A stretch of DNA of 6,447 nt from an uncultured Clostridia bacterium (GTDB taxonomy: Bacteria > Bacillota > Clostridia > Oscillospirales > Acutalibacteraceae): NCBI GenBank assembly GCA_937915775.1, contig CALGGQ010000296.1:1-6447 (forward strand), written 5' to 3'. This document shows, piece after piece, positions 1 to 4,367 of the stretch; position 1 is the first letter of the stretch; each line of letters opens with the position of its first letter. The notes under the pieces were generated by a model. The model was not told the origin of the DNA. It was given only the letters and a program-made list of their open reading frames with translations, and made no database searches. Position numbers and translations under genes: made by a program.

Positions 1-6
1 ATTTTT

Positions 7-103
7 CTCGGTTTTGTTACTTTTCCAAAAGTAACGCAATGGCACTTTTGACACTTACGCATCAAAAGTGCATTGCGCTCTGCGAGGCAAAGAAACACCC
101 GAG
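7..103. repeat. Hairpin-rich inverted-repeat element
   Basis: Two adjacent strong inverted repeats are nested inside a short outer one. The first has 9-bp arms, GTTACTTTT at 16-24 and AAAAGTAAC at 27-35, with a 2-nt centre. The second pairs 35-51 with 62-77, a 16-bp stem with one bulged G and a 10-nt loop. CTCGG at 7-11 can pair with CCGAG at 99-103 and close the unit. No T-tract follows on either strand, so it is not a simple terminator. It looks like a dispersed REP- or MITE-like element just downstream of the first gene. Copy number cannot be judged from one window. Confidence 0.6.
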
Positions 104-143
104 CCTACAAAGACACCCATAATTATTCACCGACATATCCATT

Positions 144-434
144 TTATCTCCTCGGCAAGTGTTTATCTTGGGTAGCATTTCGGGATAGCGTTTGCCTTCG
201 TTCTTCGCTGTAAGGTTTAGTTAAGCGGAAGCAAAACCTCCCCTTGTTAATCTCAAATTCAAGCATACCGTTACCCGAATCATCTACCAATTTGCACTCG
301 TTAGGATGCTCGTTAGAGAACCTTGTCAACCTATTTTTTAGGTCAGTGTTGTAGGTTCTGATATTAATAACGGGGTTATCCTCATCAAAAAATATCTCCG
401 TTATCTTTTCCTTTTTATTCAATCCGGTTATCAT
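144..434 (-). CDS. Conserved hypothetical protein, 96 aa, mobile-element type
   Basis: A 96-residue soluble protein with no signal peptide or membrane segment. The start is well supported: AAAAGGAG lies 7 nt before the ATG at 434. It opens with MITGLNKKEKITEIFF, has an acidic patch (FFDEDNPV) and a central LTRFSNEHPNECKL stretch, and ends with a basic FRLTKPYSEERRQTL-type tail. From memory, small proteins of this layout occur in clostridial integrative elements and prophages; that is recollection, not a search. No catalytic motif is visible. It is the only gene behind a strong promoter (668-696) and a long structured leader, and that promoter carries LexA-like boxes, so damage-inducible expression is an inference. 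Function unknown. Confidence 0.75.
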   Translation of the reverse strand: MITGLNKKEKITEIFFDEDNPVINIRTYNTDLKNRLTRFSNEHPNECKLVDDSGNGMLEFEINKGRFCFRLTKPYSEERRQTLSRNATQDKHLPRR

Positions 435-661
435 AAATTACTCCTTTTCCATCCATTTCCCGACAGATTATTATCGCACTTGACCGAAAAATATATTGTC
501 GAAACGGACAACATCAACAATATTTTTAGACAACAAAAGAGCCGTTTTGCAGGGAAGCAACACATTCTTTTCTGTGTTTACTTCACCATTCAAACGACTC
601 TTTACTCTCTAATTATTCTACTCGCATTTACCATTCACTCATAAACACATATTTAATTTGC
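435..661 (-). promoter_or_regulatory. Long structured 5' leader of the 96-aa gene
   Basis: About 225 nt separate the predicted start of transcription (near 661) from the ATG at 434. Read on the minus strand, the leader holds two large foldable segments. The first is 535-603: arms 536-547 and 592-603 enclose an inner stem formed by 554-564 and 573-584. The second is at about 487-528, AAAAATATTGT against ACAATATATTTTT with a 2-nt bulge, containing a TTGTC/GACAA hairpin and followed by a T-rich run. The one mismatch in the long outer arm (542 with 597) is a G-U pair only in minus-strand RNA, which supports that orientation. Several very short ATG-stop frames occur near 585-650. It may be an attenuator or a regulatory RNA. 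Confidence 0.5.
535..603 (-). other. Large two-part RNA hairpin in the leader
   Basis: The outer stem pairs AAAGAGTCGTTT (minus, 603-592) with AAACGGCTCTTT (minus, 547-536), including one G-U. The inner stem pairs AACACA with TGTGTT, extended by GAAG with CTTC across a small internal loop. On the minus strand the closing arm runs into CTCTTTTG, so it could act as a weak terminator and hence an attenuator. No known riboswitch class was recognised. Confidence 0.5.
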
Positions 662-667
662 AAAGTC

Positions 668-696
668 ATTATATCAAACAAATGTTCGCTTGTCAA
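668..696 (-). promoter_or_regulatory. Perfect sigma-A promoter for the 96-aa gene
   Basis: On the minus strand TTGACA (696-691) is followed after exactly 17 nt by TATAAT (673-668), a full match to the vegetative consensus. The predicted transcript starts near 661 and runs toward the gene at 434. A LexA-like box occupies most of the spacer. Confidence 0.85.
675..688 (-). promoter_or_regulatory. LexA/SOS-like box 1
   Basis: On the minus strand this reads CGAACATTTGTTTG, one position off the Gram-positive SOS box CGAACRNRYGTTYG. It lies between the -35 and -10 of the 668-696 promoter, where a bound repressor would block RNA polymerase. Assignment to LexA rests on motif match and position only. 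Confidence 0.5.
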
Positions 697-705
697 CAAA
701 AATAT

Positions 706-719
706 AGAATATTTGTTCG
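706..719 (-). promoter_or_regulatory. LexA/SOS-like box 2 (weaker)
   Basis: On the minus strand this reads CGAACAAATATTCT. One half-site is intact and two positions deviate in the other. Its centre is 31 bp from box 1, about three helical turns, on the same DNA face. It lies between the two divergent promoters, just upstream of both -35 elements, so it could touch either. Confidence 0.35.
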
Positions 720-738
720 TTTTTCTTTGCTGATTTAC

Positions 739-767
739 TTTACTTTTATGGGTGAATATAGTATAAT
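739..767 (+). promoter_or_regulatory. Promoter of the toxin mRNA
   Basis: TTTACT (739-744, 4 of 6 consensus bases), 17-nt spacer, then TATAAT (762-767, perfect). Transcription would begin near 774, immediately before the 5' terminal hairpin at 776-791. It is divergent from the 668-696 promoter. Confidence 0.7.
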
Positions 768-827
768 ATATGCAAGGAGGTTAAGACCTCCGGCAAGGAG
801 TTTATCACGAAAAACGGTGGACGGTTA

Positions 828-881
828 GCCCTTTATTTCACATAGAGGGCATTGCCCTCTAAATCTGATTTAGGGGGTGAT
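828..881 (+). promoter_or_regulatory. Competing hairpins that hide the toxin Shine-Dalgarno
   Basis: Three mutually exclusive pairings lie in a row. GCCCT (828-832) can pair with AGGGC (846-850). AGAGGGC (844-850) pairs perfectly with GCCCTCT (854-860). CCCTCTAAAT (855-864) pairs over 10 bp, one G-U, with ATTTAGGGGG (868-877). The last pairing buries the SD (AGGGGGTGAT, 872-881) of the peptide gene; the second one frees it. The series could act as a co-transcriptional folding switch. Base pairing is seen directly; the switching role is inferred from known type I systems. Confidence 0.6.
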
Positions 882-884
882 GAC

Positions 885-953
885 ATGGAATATTACTACC
901 TTATAATTACTCTTGTACTTATAATAGTCATTATTTTTGCATCAAAAAAATAA
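885..953 (+). CDS. 22-aa hydrophobic membrane peptide, putative type I toxin
   Basis: The peptide is 22 residues: a short MEYYY start, an unbroken hydrophobic run (about residues 6-19, rich in I, L and V), then A-S-K-K. That is one membrane helix with a lysine tail, the shape of small pore-forming or membrane-disturbing type I toxins such as the Fst, TxpA and BsrG groups, though shorter than those and not placed in any of them by sequence. The SD AGGGGGTGAT is almost perfect and correctly spaced, so translation would be strong once exposed. The ATG at 880 is in another frame and soon stops. A dedicated promoter, folded mRNA and antisense RNA surround it. Its likely action is depolarising the host's own membrane when antitoxin RNA is lost; this is inferred. 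Confidence 0.7.
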   Translation: MEYYYLIITLVLIIVIIFASKK

Positions 954-983
954 CCGCCCTGCAGTCCTCTAAAACTTAGGGCG
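944..983 (-). terminator. Terminator of the antisense RNA
   Basis: Minus-strand stem CGCCCT (983-978) with AGGGCG (960-955) is followed by GTTATTTTTTT. The T-run overlaps the lysine codons and stop of the peptide gene on the other strand. Confidence 0.7.
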
Positions 984-1035
984 ATTAATTCTTCCTAACA
1001 AGTGGGCTAACCGTCTATCGGATAGCTCCTTGTTC
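944..1035 (-). ncRNA. Antisense antitoxin RNA
   Basis: A minus-strand RNA of about 90 nt runs from the promoter at 1042-1070 to the T-tract ending near 944. It is fully complementary to the toxin mRNA 3' UTR, the stop codon and the last few codons. It has two hairpins: a 5' one mirroring the mRNA terminator (997-1034) and a 3' one that ends it (955-983). Its 5' segment nearly copies the mRNA 5' arm (794-831), because both pair with the same 3' sequence. It contains no convincing reading frame. A 3'-overlapping antisense of this size matches the RatA and SR4 arrangement; degradation of the duplex by RNase III is the expected mode. Confidence 0.65.
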
Positions 1036-1041
1036 ATTTTT
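997..1041 (+). terminator. Terminator of the toxin mRNA
   Basis: AACAAG (997-1002) plus GGGCTA (1004-1009) pair with TAGCTC (1023-1028) plus CTTGTT (1029-1034), a 12-bp stem with one bulge and one G-U, followed by CATTTTTA. The same bases form the 3' arm of the long-range mRNA helix. Confidence 0.6.
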
Positions 1042-1070
1042 ATTATAGATGATTTTTTTGGTGTTGTCAA
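1042..1070 (-). promoter_or_regulatory. Perfect sigma-A promoter for the antisense RNA
   Basis: TTGACA (1070-1065), 17 nt, TATAAT (1047-1042) on the minus strand. It is better than the toxin promoter (739-767), as expected if the short-lived antitoxin RNA must be made in excess. It starts 7 bp after the regulator gene's stop codon and points away from that gene. Confidence 0.85.
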
Positions 1071-1076
1071 CCAGTA

Positions 1077-1487
1077 TTATTCTTTGTCCAACTTACAAAT
1101 ACCATTTATCTTATATTCATCTCCATAATCAAAATGAACATTAATTATATTGCTTCCATTTGTTAGTGTGCTGTCAGAATGTTGCAACAGTTTTTTACCG
1201 TGATATACAGCTAAATGGATTTTTTCATCATCATTCCACGGAACATTATCAACAAGTTCAAATACTGGTTCTGTATGTATTTGTTTCCCAAATAGTTCGT
1301 CTATGGAAATATTAAAAGTATCTGCAATAATAGGTAGTAACATTATATCTGGAGAAGTAATTTTCTGCTCCCACTTTGAAACTGCTTGCGTGGATACATT
1401 CAGCAATTTTGCAAGCTCTTCTTGCGTCATAAAATTTAGTTTTCTGTAATAGGCAATTCTGTCACCAAGATTTATTATATTTTTCAT
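1077..1487 (-). CDS. XRE-family HTH transcriptional regulator, possibly C-terminally shortened
   Basis: A 136-residue DNA-binding protein. Residues 8-67 form a Cro/CI-type five-helix domain: LGDRIAYYRKLNFMTQEELA, then the recognition helix STQAVSKWEQ (32-41) and the family ending ISIDELFG. The ATG at 1487 has GAAAGGAT 8 nt upstream. The linker TEPVFELVDNVPWNDDEKIHLAVYHGKKLL resembles clostridial XRE regulators that, from memory, continue into a longer repetitive DUF4097- or bactofilin-like tail. Here the protein stops soon after that point at LDKE, so the tail is missing or much reduced. The target is unknown. It lies between the GNAT operon and the antisense promoter and may govern either neighbour or itself. 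Confidence 0.9.
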   Translation of the reverse strand: MKNIINLGDRIAYYRKLNFMTQEELAKLLNVSTQAVSKWEQKITSPDIMLLPIIADTFNISIDELFGKQIHTEPVFELVDNVPWNDDEKIHLAVYHGKKLLQHSDSTLTNGSNIINVHFDYGDEYKINGICKLDKE

Positions 1488-1516
1488 AGGCTAATCCTTT
1501 CATAATTGATGATTAT

Positions 1517-1545
1517 ATTATACAAATGCCTATTGAGAATTTTAA
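1517..1545 (-). promoter_or_regulatory. Probable promoter of the XRE regulator
   Basis: On the minus strand TTAAAA (1545-1540, 4 of 6), 17-nt spacer, TATAAT (1522-1517, perfect), placed about 30 nt before the start codon. A second overlapping TATAAT occurs at 1512-1517. No clear terminator separates this gene from the GNAT operon, so readthrough is also possible. Confidence 0.55.
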
Positions 1546-1582
1546 GATAGTATTTTGATAATTACTGCTACCTACAGTTGAA

Positions 1583-1993
1583 TTATATTTCTTTCAGCAT
1601 AACAAGTTCTTGATTATTCGGTCTTAAATTCAGTTCACCAACGCACTTAAAACCCAACCGTTCATATAAATGCCTTGCGCCGTAATTATCGCTTTCAGTT
1701 GAAAGCATTAGTCTTTTTTCGCCTTTGCTTTTCATTTCGGTTTCCCAAAACTGAATTAGCTTTGTGCCAGCACCATTGTTTTGATATTTTTCAAATATAT
1801 ACAAACGGTTAATAAACGGATACTTTTCAATGAAATAGTTGTATTGTAACCAGCCGAGAAATACACTATCATCAAATGCAAATATCGCTTGATGATTATC
1901 TGTCCAACTTTTCCATTTGCTTTGAGAAATAGAGTTATCTATTTTGAGAATCAGCTCATAATCCTCGTATTCTGCATAGCGTATGTTCACCAT
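1583..1993 (-). CDS. GNAT family N-acetyltransferase, single domain
   Basis: A 136-residue cytoplasmic enzyme expected to transfer an acetyl group from acetyl-CoA to an amine; substrate unknown. Motif A follows the beta strand NRLYIFEKY as Q71-N-N-G-A-G76, the CoA pyrophosphate loop (Q/R-x-x-G-x-G/A). The C-terminal ARHLYERLGFKCVGE (106-120) is the usual motif B with Tyr110 in the position that often protonates CoA. The protein is slightly short for the family, but all core parts are present. The ATG directly follows the TAA of the upstream double-GNAT gene, and its SD (GAGG) lies inside that gene's last codons, so the two are translationally coupled. It is the last gene of the four-gene operon. 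Confidence 0.9.
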   Translation of the reverse strand: MVNIRYAEYEDYELILKIDNSISQSKWKSWTDNHQAIFAFDDSVFLGWLQYNYFIEKYPFINRLYIFEKYQNNGAGTKLIQFWETEMKSKGEKRLMLSTESDNYGARHLYERLGFKCVGELNLRPNNQELVMLKEI

Positions 1994-2977
1994 TTAATAA
2001 TCCTCAATATCCATTGCGTAGAACTTTGCCTTAAAGGTTTCGCTGCCGTCAAATTTTGTAATTGTACCGTCGTGATGATAAGTTAGCCCCAGCTTTTCCA
2101 TGACCTTACCGGAGCGCGGATTATCAACAGCGTGTTCGGAACAAATTCTATATACGCCAAGTTCTTTATGAGCAAAGTCTACGATTGCCTTCATCGCCTC
2201 TGTGCAATAACCTTTATGCCAATAATCATAATGGAGATTATATCCAATTCCCCAATAACCTTCCATTTCATTATTAGGTCCAATACCGCCGGAGCCAATC
2301 AACTTGTTTCCGTCTTTCAGAACAATTGCCCAGTTCCATTCCTTTTCATCGGCAAATGTTCCCTTAATAAAATCAATTGTCTGTTGAATATCCTTCGCGC
2401 AGGGATAGGACATATATTTTGCAACACGGGGATCGCTGTTCCACTCAAACATTGCTTCTGCATCACTGAGTTTAATCGGTCTTAGTATTAAGCGTTCAGT
2501 TTCAATAACGGGTTCTTTATGTACTTGTTTCTTACCGCTAAAATCAATTTCATAATAAGCGTGTGTTCCTTCTATGCTTTTTAATATAAATCCCAATCGA
2601 TTATAAAGTTTTCTCGCCGGATTTTTGACATAGGTTTTAACGATGATTTTCTTATTTTCTGCTTTTGCTGTTTTGATATATTCTTCTATGATAGAAGTTG
2701 CAATCCCTTTATTCTGATAATCGGGATGTATCATTATTAATCCTACAACATAAACACCGTTATTCTCATAAAAAGTGGTAACGCCAATGTCATTATTATC
2801 AGAAATAATAAGTCTCATATTTTCAGACAATCGAGATAATTCGTTGATTGTTTTTTGTCGCTGAACTTCTTTGTCCCAACCATATATCTTTTCAACATAC
2901 CATTTAAGGCACCGCTCTTTTAAGTTTAATATAAACTCAACATCGTTATTTGTGCAATTTCTAAAAGTGTAAGTCAT
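1994..2977 (-). CDS. Tandem (two-domain) GNAT acetyltransferase
   Basis: A 327-residue fusion of two different GNAT domains. The N-terminal domain (about 1-147) is RimI-like, with V-G-L-I-M-I-H-P-D-Y then Q88-N-K-G-I-A93 and ARKLYNRLGF (121-130). A linker (about 148-158, KKQVHKEPVIE) leads to a RimJ/RimL-like domain (159-327) that opens with TERLILRPIKLSDAEAMFEW and has W253-H-K-G-Y-C-T-E-A and NPRSGKVMEKLGL (286-298). Both CoA-binding loops are intact, so both halves may be active. The SD AGGAAGTGAT precedes the ATG at 2977, 11 nt after the kinase stop. Double-GNAT proteins occur among antibiotic and small-molecule acetyltransferases and mycothiol synthase, but this pairing gives no substrate. 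Confidence 0.9.
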   Translation of the reverse strand: MTYTFRNCTNNDVEFILNLKERCLKWYVEKIYGWDKEVQRQKTINELSRLSENMRLIISDNNDIGVTTFYENNGVYVVGLIMIHPDYQNKGIATSIIEEYIKTAKAENKKIIVKTYVKNPARKLYNRLGFILKSIEGTHAYYEIDFSGKKQVHKEPVIETERLILRPIKLSDAEAMFEWNSDPRVAKYMSYPCAKDIQQTIDFIKGTFADEKEWNWAIVLKDGNKLIGSGGIGPNNEMEGYWGIGYNLHYDYWHKGYCTEAMKAIVDFAHKELGVYRICSEHAVDNPRSGKVMEKLGLTYHHDGTITKFDGSETFKAKFYAMDIEDY

Positions 2978-2988
2978 TATATCACTTC

Positions 2989-3537
2989 CTATAAATCAAA
3001 TCGTTCTTTAATCATTTTTGCAGTTTCTTCCGCTGAAAGATTTGTATTATCAATCTTGATATAGTTGTCAAACGGTATTTCTCCATCGTAACTTTCAATA
3101 CGATAATTGTTGTCATCCTCAACTAATCTTTTATTCGACAATTCAATATTTCGCTTTGACGGTTTGTTTTTTAGACGGTTTTCACTGCTGTTTCTCTCAA
3201 GCCTTACGCTCTGCGGAGCGACAAGTTCCACATAGTAGAATTCAGTATCATACGGTTCGAAAATGCTTTTTATATGCTCAATGTAATCCCAGTCCTGATG
3301 GTCAAACGCACACATATAAGTGAAAATCAATCCGTATTTATCGCTTTTTGCAAATTCTTCAAAGATTATTTCACGAAATCTTTTGATTGCATTTCCATTA
3401 AAATCACCGAATATTTCCAATATAGGCTCTATGCTCATATGATTATGAAAAAGCCTTAAATCCGTTATCTTTGTCAGCTCTTGTCCTACAGTCATTTTGC
3501 CGACTGCTGCGTTGCCAATTATAAATACTAATTTCAT
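2989..3537 (-). CDS. P-loop nucleotide-binding kinase-like protein
   Basis: A 182-residue AAA/shikimate-kinase-like P-loop protein. The beta strand KLVFIIG leads into a Walker A loop G8-N-A-A-V-G-K14-M-T16. An Arg/Lys-rich lid segment (about 112-137: RLERNSSENRLKNKPSKR) and a final YIKIDNTNLSAEETA (159-173) fit small-molecule or nucleoside kinases. HNHMS (31-35) may belong to the substrate site. I prefer the ATG at 3537 to a GTG at 3549: GGGAG lies 5 nt before it, and it overlaps the upstream stop as ATGA, a sign of coupling. The substrate is unknown. Being between acetyltransferases under an attenuator, it could be a drug- or metabolite-modifying phosphotransferase, but that is inference. 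Confidence 0.8.
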   Translation of the reverse strand: MKLVFIIGNAAVGKMTVGQELTKITDLRLFHNHMSIEPILEIFGDFNGNAIKRFREIIFEEFAKSDKYGLIFTYMCAFDHQDWDYIEHIKSIFEPYDTEFYYVELVAPQSVRLERNSSENRLKNKPSKRNIELSNKRLVEDDNNYRIESYDGEIPFDNYIKIDNTNLSAEETAKMIKERFDL

Positions 3538-4082
3538 ATCTTCTCCCACTCCTCTCTTGTTAAAGTATAAACCGCCAATTTTTGCCCTGAAAGCTTTGGC
3601 TTGCTTTCGTCGTCAAAGGTGCGGTATTCACTGAATATCATTCCGATTTTCTGCATTACTCTTCCCGAGCCGATATTTTTGTCAACGTGCGCACACTCGA
3701 GCGCATCAATATTAACCCTGTTAAAAAGATAATCGCGAACGGCACTCGCCGCCTCGGTCATAATTTCTCTGTTCCAGTACGGCTTATCAAGCATCCAGCC
3801 GAGTTCCGCATTACCATCAGTAAGTCTGACAACATCAATATTACCGATAACCTTTCCGTTATATTCAATTGCCCAAAGGTAGCGATCTCTATTGTAACTG
3901 TTTACCCAGTTCTCAACAACCGCCCTCGTAATTTCAATATTCTTATGTGTATTCCACGTCACATATTTTGACACGGATGGCTTTGAGCACATTTTAAAGA
4001 AGTCCTCAGTATCTTCAACAGTTATCTTTCTCAAAGTCAGTCTCTTTGTATTTATTGTTTTTGTTCCTATATGCTTAATCAT
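3534..4082 (-). CDS. RimJ/RimL-like GNAT acetyltransferase with altered CoA loop
   Basis: A 182-residue GNAT of the RimJ/RimL type. It opens with the family strand INTKRLTLRKITVEDTEDFF and has WAIEYNGKVIGNIDV (70-84), the motif A region ELGWMLDKPYWNREIMTEAA (93-112) and NIGSGRVMQKIGM (136-148). Relatives usually have W-N/G-x-G-x-x-T-E-A; here the loop Gly is Glu106, one G-to-A transition away (GGA to GAA). Acetyl-CoA binding may be weakened. Start: the ATG at 4082 has AGGAGG 7 nt upstream, whereas the in-frame ATG at 4088 is only 1 nt from that SD. It is the first gene of the operon and follows the attenuator at 4095-4130. Its stop overlaps the kinase start. Confidence 0.9.
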   Translation of the reverse strand: MIKHIGTKTINTKRLTLRKITVEDTEDFFKMCSKPSVSKYVTWNTHKNIEITRAVVENWVNSYNRDRYLWAIEYNGKVIGNIDVVRLTDGNAELGWMLDKPYWNREIMTEAASAVRDYLFNRVNIDALECAHVDKNIGSGRVMQKIGMIFSEYRTFDDESKPKLSGQKLAVYTLTREEWEKI

Positions 4083-4094
4083 TTTCATTCCTCC

Positions 4095-4130
4095 TAAAAA
4101 ATAAGCCGTCGATGCTGCACACCGACGGCT
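4095..4130 (-). terminator. Attenuator hairpin before the GNAT operon
   Basis: Minus-strand AGCCGTCG (4130-4123) pairs perfectly with CGACGGCT (4111-4104), and GTG/CAT continues the stem to about 11 bp. TTATTTTTT follows at once, and the operon's SD AGGAGG comes right after it. An intrinsic terminator between a promoter and its first gene is the signature of transcription attenuation. Confidence 0.75.
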
Positions 4131-4151
4131 GTAATATCTGTAATGATAATA

Positions 4152-4241
4152 CTATTCCGAAAATGAGTACAGCAAACTAACCCCGTCCATGTGTCTGGCA
4201 GAGTGATCTCGTCTGTTCATATCATAAGAAAAGATAAACAT
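4152..4241 (-). CDS. 29-aa leader peptide of the GNAT operon
   Basis: A complete 29-codon frame within the operon leader. It starts at the ATG at 4241 with AAAAGGAA about 10 nt upstream and ends in TAG at 4152, 22 nt before the attenuator stem. It reads MFIFSYDMNRRDH, then SARHMDGVSLLYSFSE. The MFIFS opening recalls, in style only, Erm- and cat-type leader peptides, where a drug-stalled ribosome changes RNA folding. The segment just after its SD (ACAGCAAA, 4251-4244) is exactly complementary to TTTGCTGT inside the frame (4176-4169). The latter can also pair with the attenuator loop (TGCTGTAC with GTGCAGCA, 8 bp, one G-U). Translation of this frame should therefore affect terminator formation. 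The inducing compound is unknown. Confidence 0.6.
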   Translation of the reverse strand: MFIFSYDMNRRDHSARHMDGVSLLYSFSE

Positions 4242-4271
4242 AATTTGCTGTTCCTTTTAAGTATTTTGTTT

Positions 4272-4300
4272 AGAATACCATAGTTGTAATTATTTGTCAA
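4272..4300 (-). promoter_or_regulatory. Promoter of the attenuated GNAT operon
   Basis: On the minus strand TTGACA (4300-4295, perfect), 17-nt spacer, TATTCT (4277-4272, 4 of 6). The transcript would start near 4265 and give a leader of about 180 nt before the ATG at 4082. Confidence 0.75.
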
Positions 4301-4367
4301 CTAAGTAACTTTTTCAAAATTCCATTCATAAAAACTTTTCAAGATTAATAAGGCGATTTTTGATGAT

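Larger units (their letters stand above)
774..1041 (+). other. Structured type I toxin mRNA (untranslated parts included)
   Basis: Predicted transcript of about 265 nt. It begins with a 6-bp hairpin (GGAGGT 776-781, ACCTCC 786-791) that would protect the 5' end. Segment 815-831 pairs with 1004-1020 over 17 bp (12 consecutive Watson-Crick pairs plus two G-U), and 794-806 pairs with 1021-1032 with one bulge, so the 5' and 3' regions can close on each other. Long-range 5'-3' helices of this kind keep type I toxin mRNAs untranslated. The 3' arm is also part of the terminator hairpin and of the antisense target, so the folds compete. Confidence 0.65.

Noticed and set aside
1889..2485. Plus-strand open frames opposite the GNAT genes (1889-2086, 2132-2485)
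   Set aside because: They lack ribosome binding sites, are antisense to clear GNAT motifs and are cysteine/isoleucine-rich, as mirror frames are.
3538..3549. GTG at 3549 as start of the kinase-like gene
   Set aside because: The SD-like GGAG would overlap this codon; the ATG at 3537 has a proper SD and an ATGA overlap with the upstream stop.
4167..4230. tRNA-like or T-box-like segment in the GNAT leader
   Set aside because: No cloverleaf, no T-box consensus and no specifier loop; an ordinary leader ORF explains the segment.
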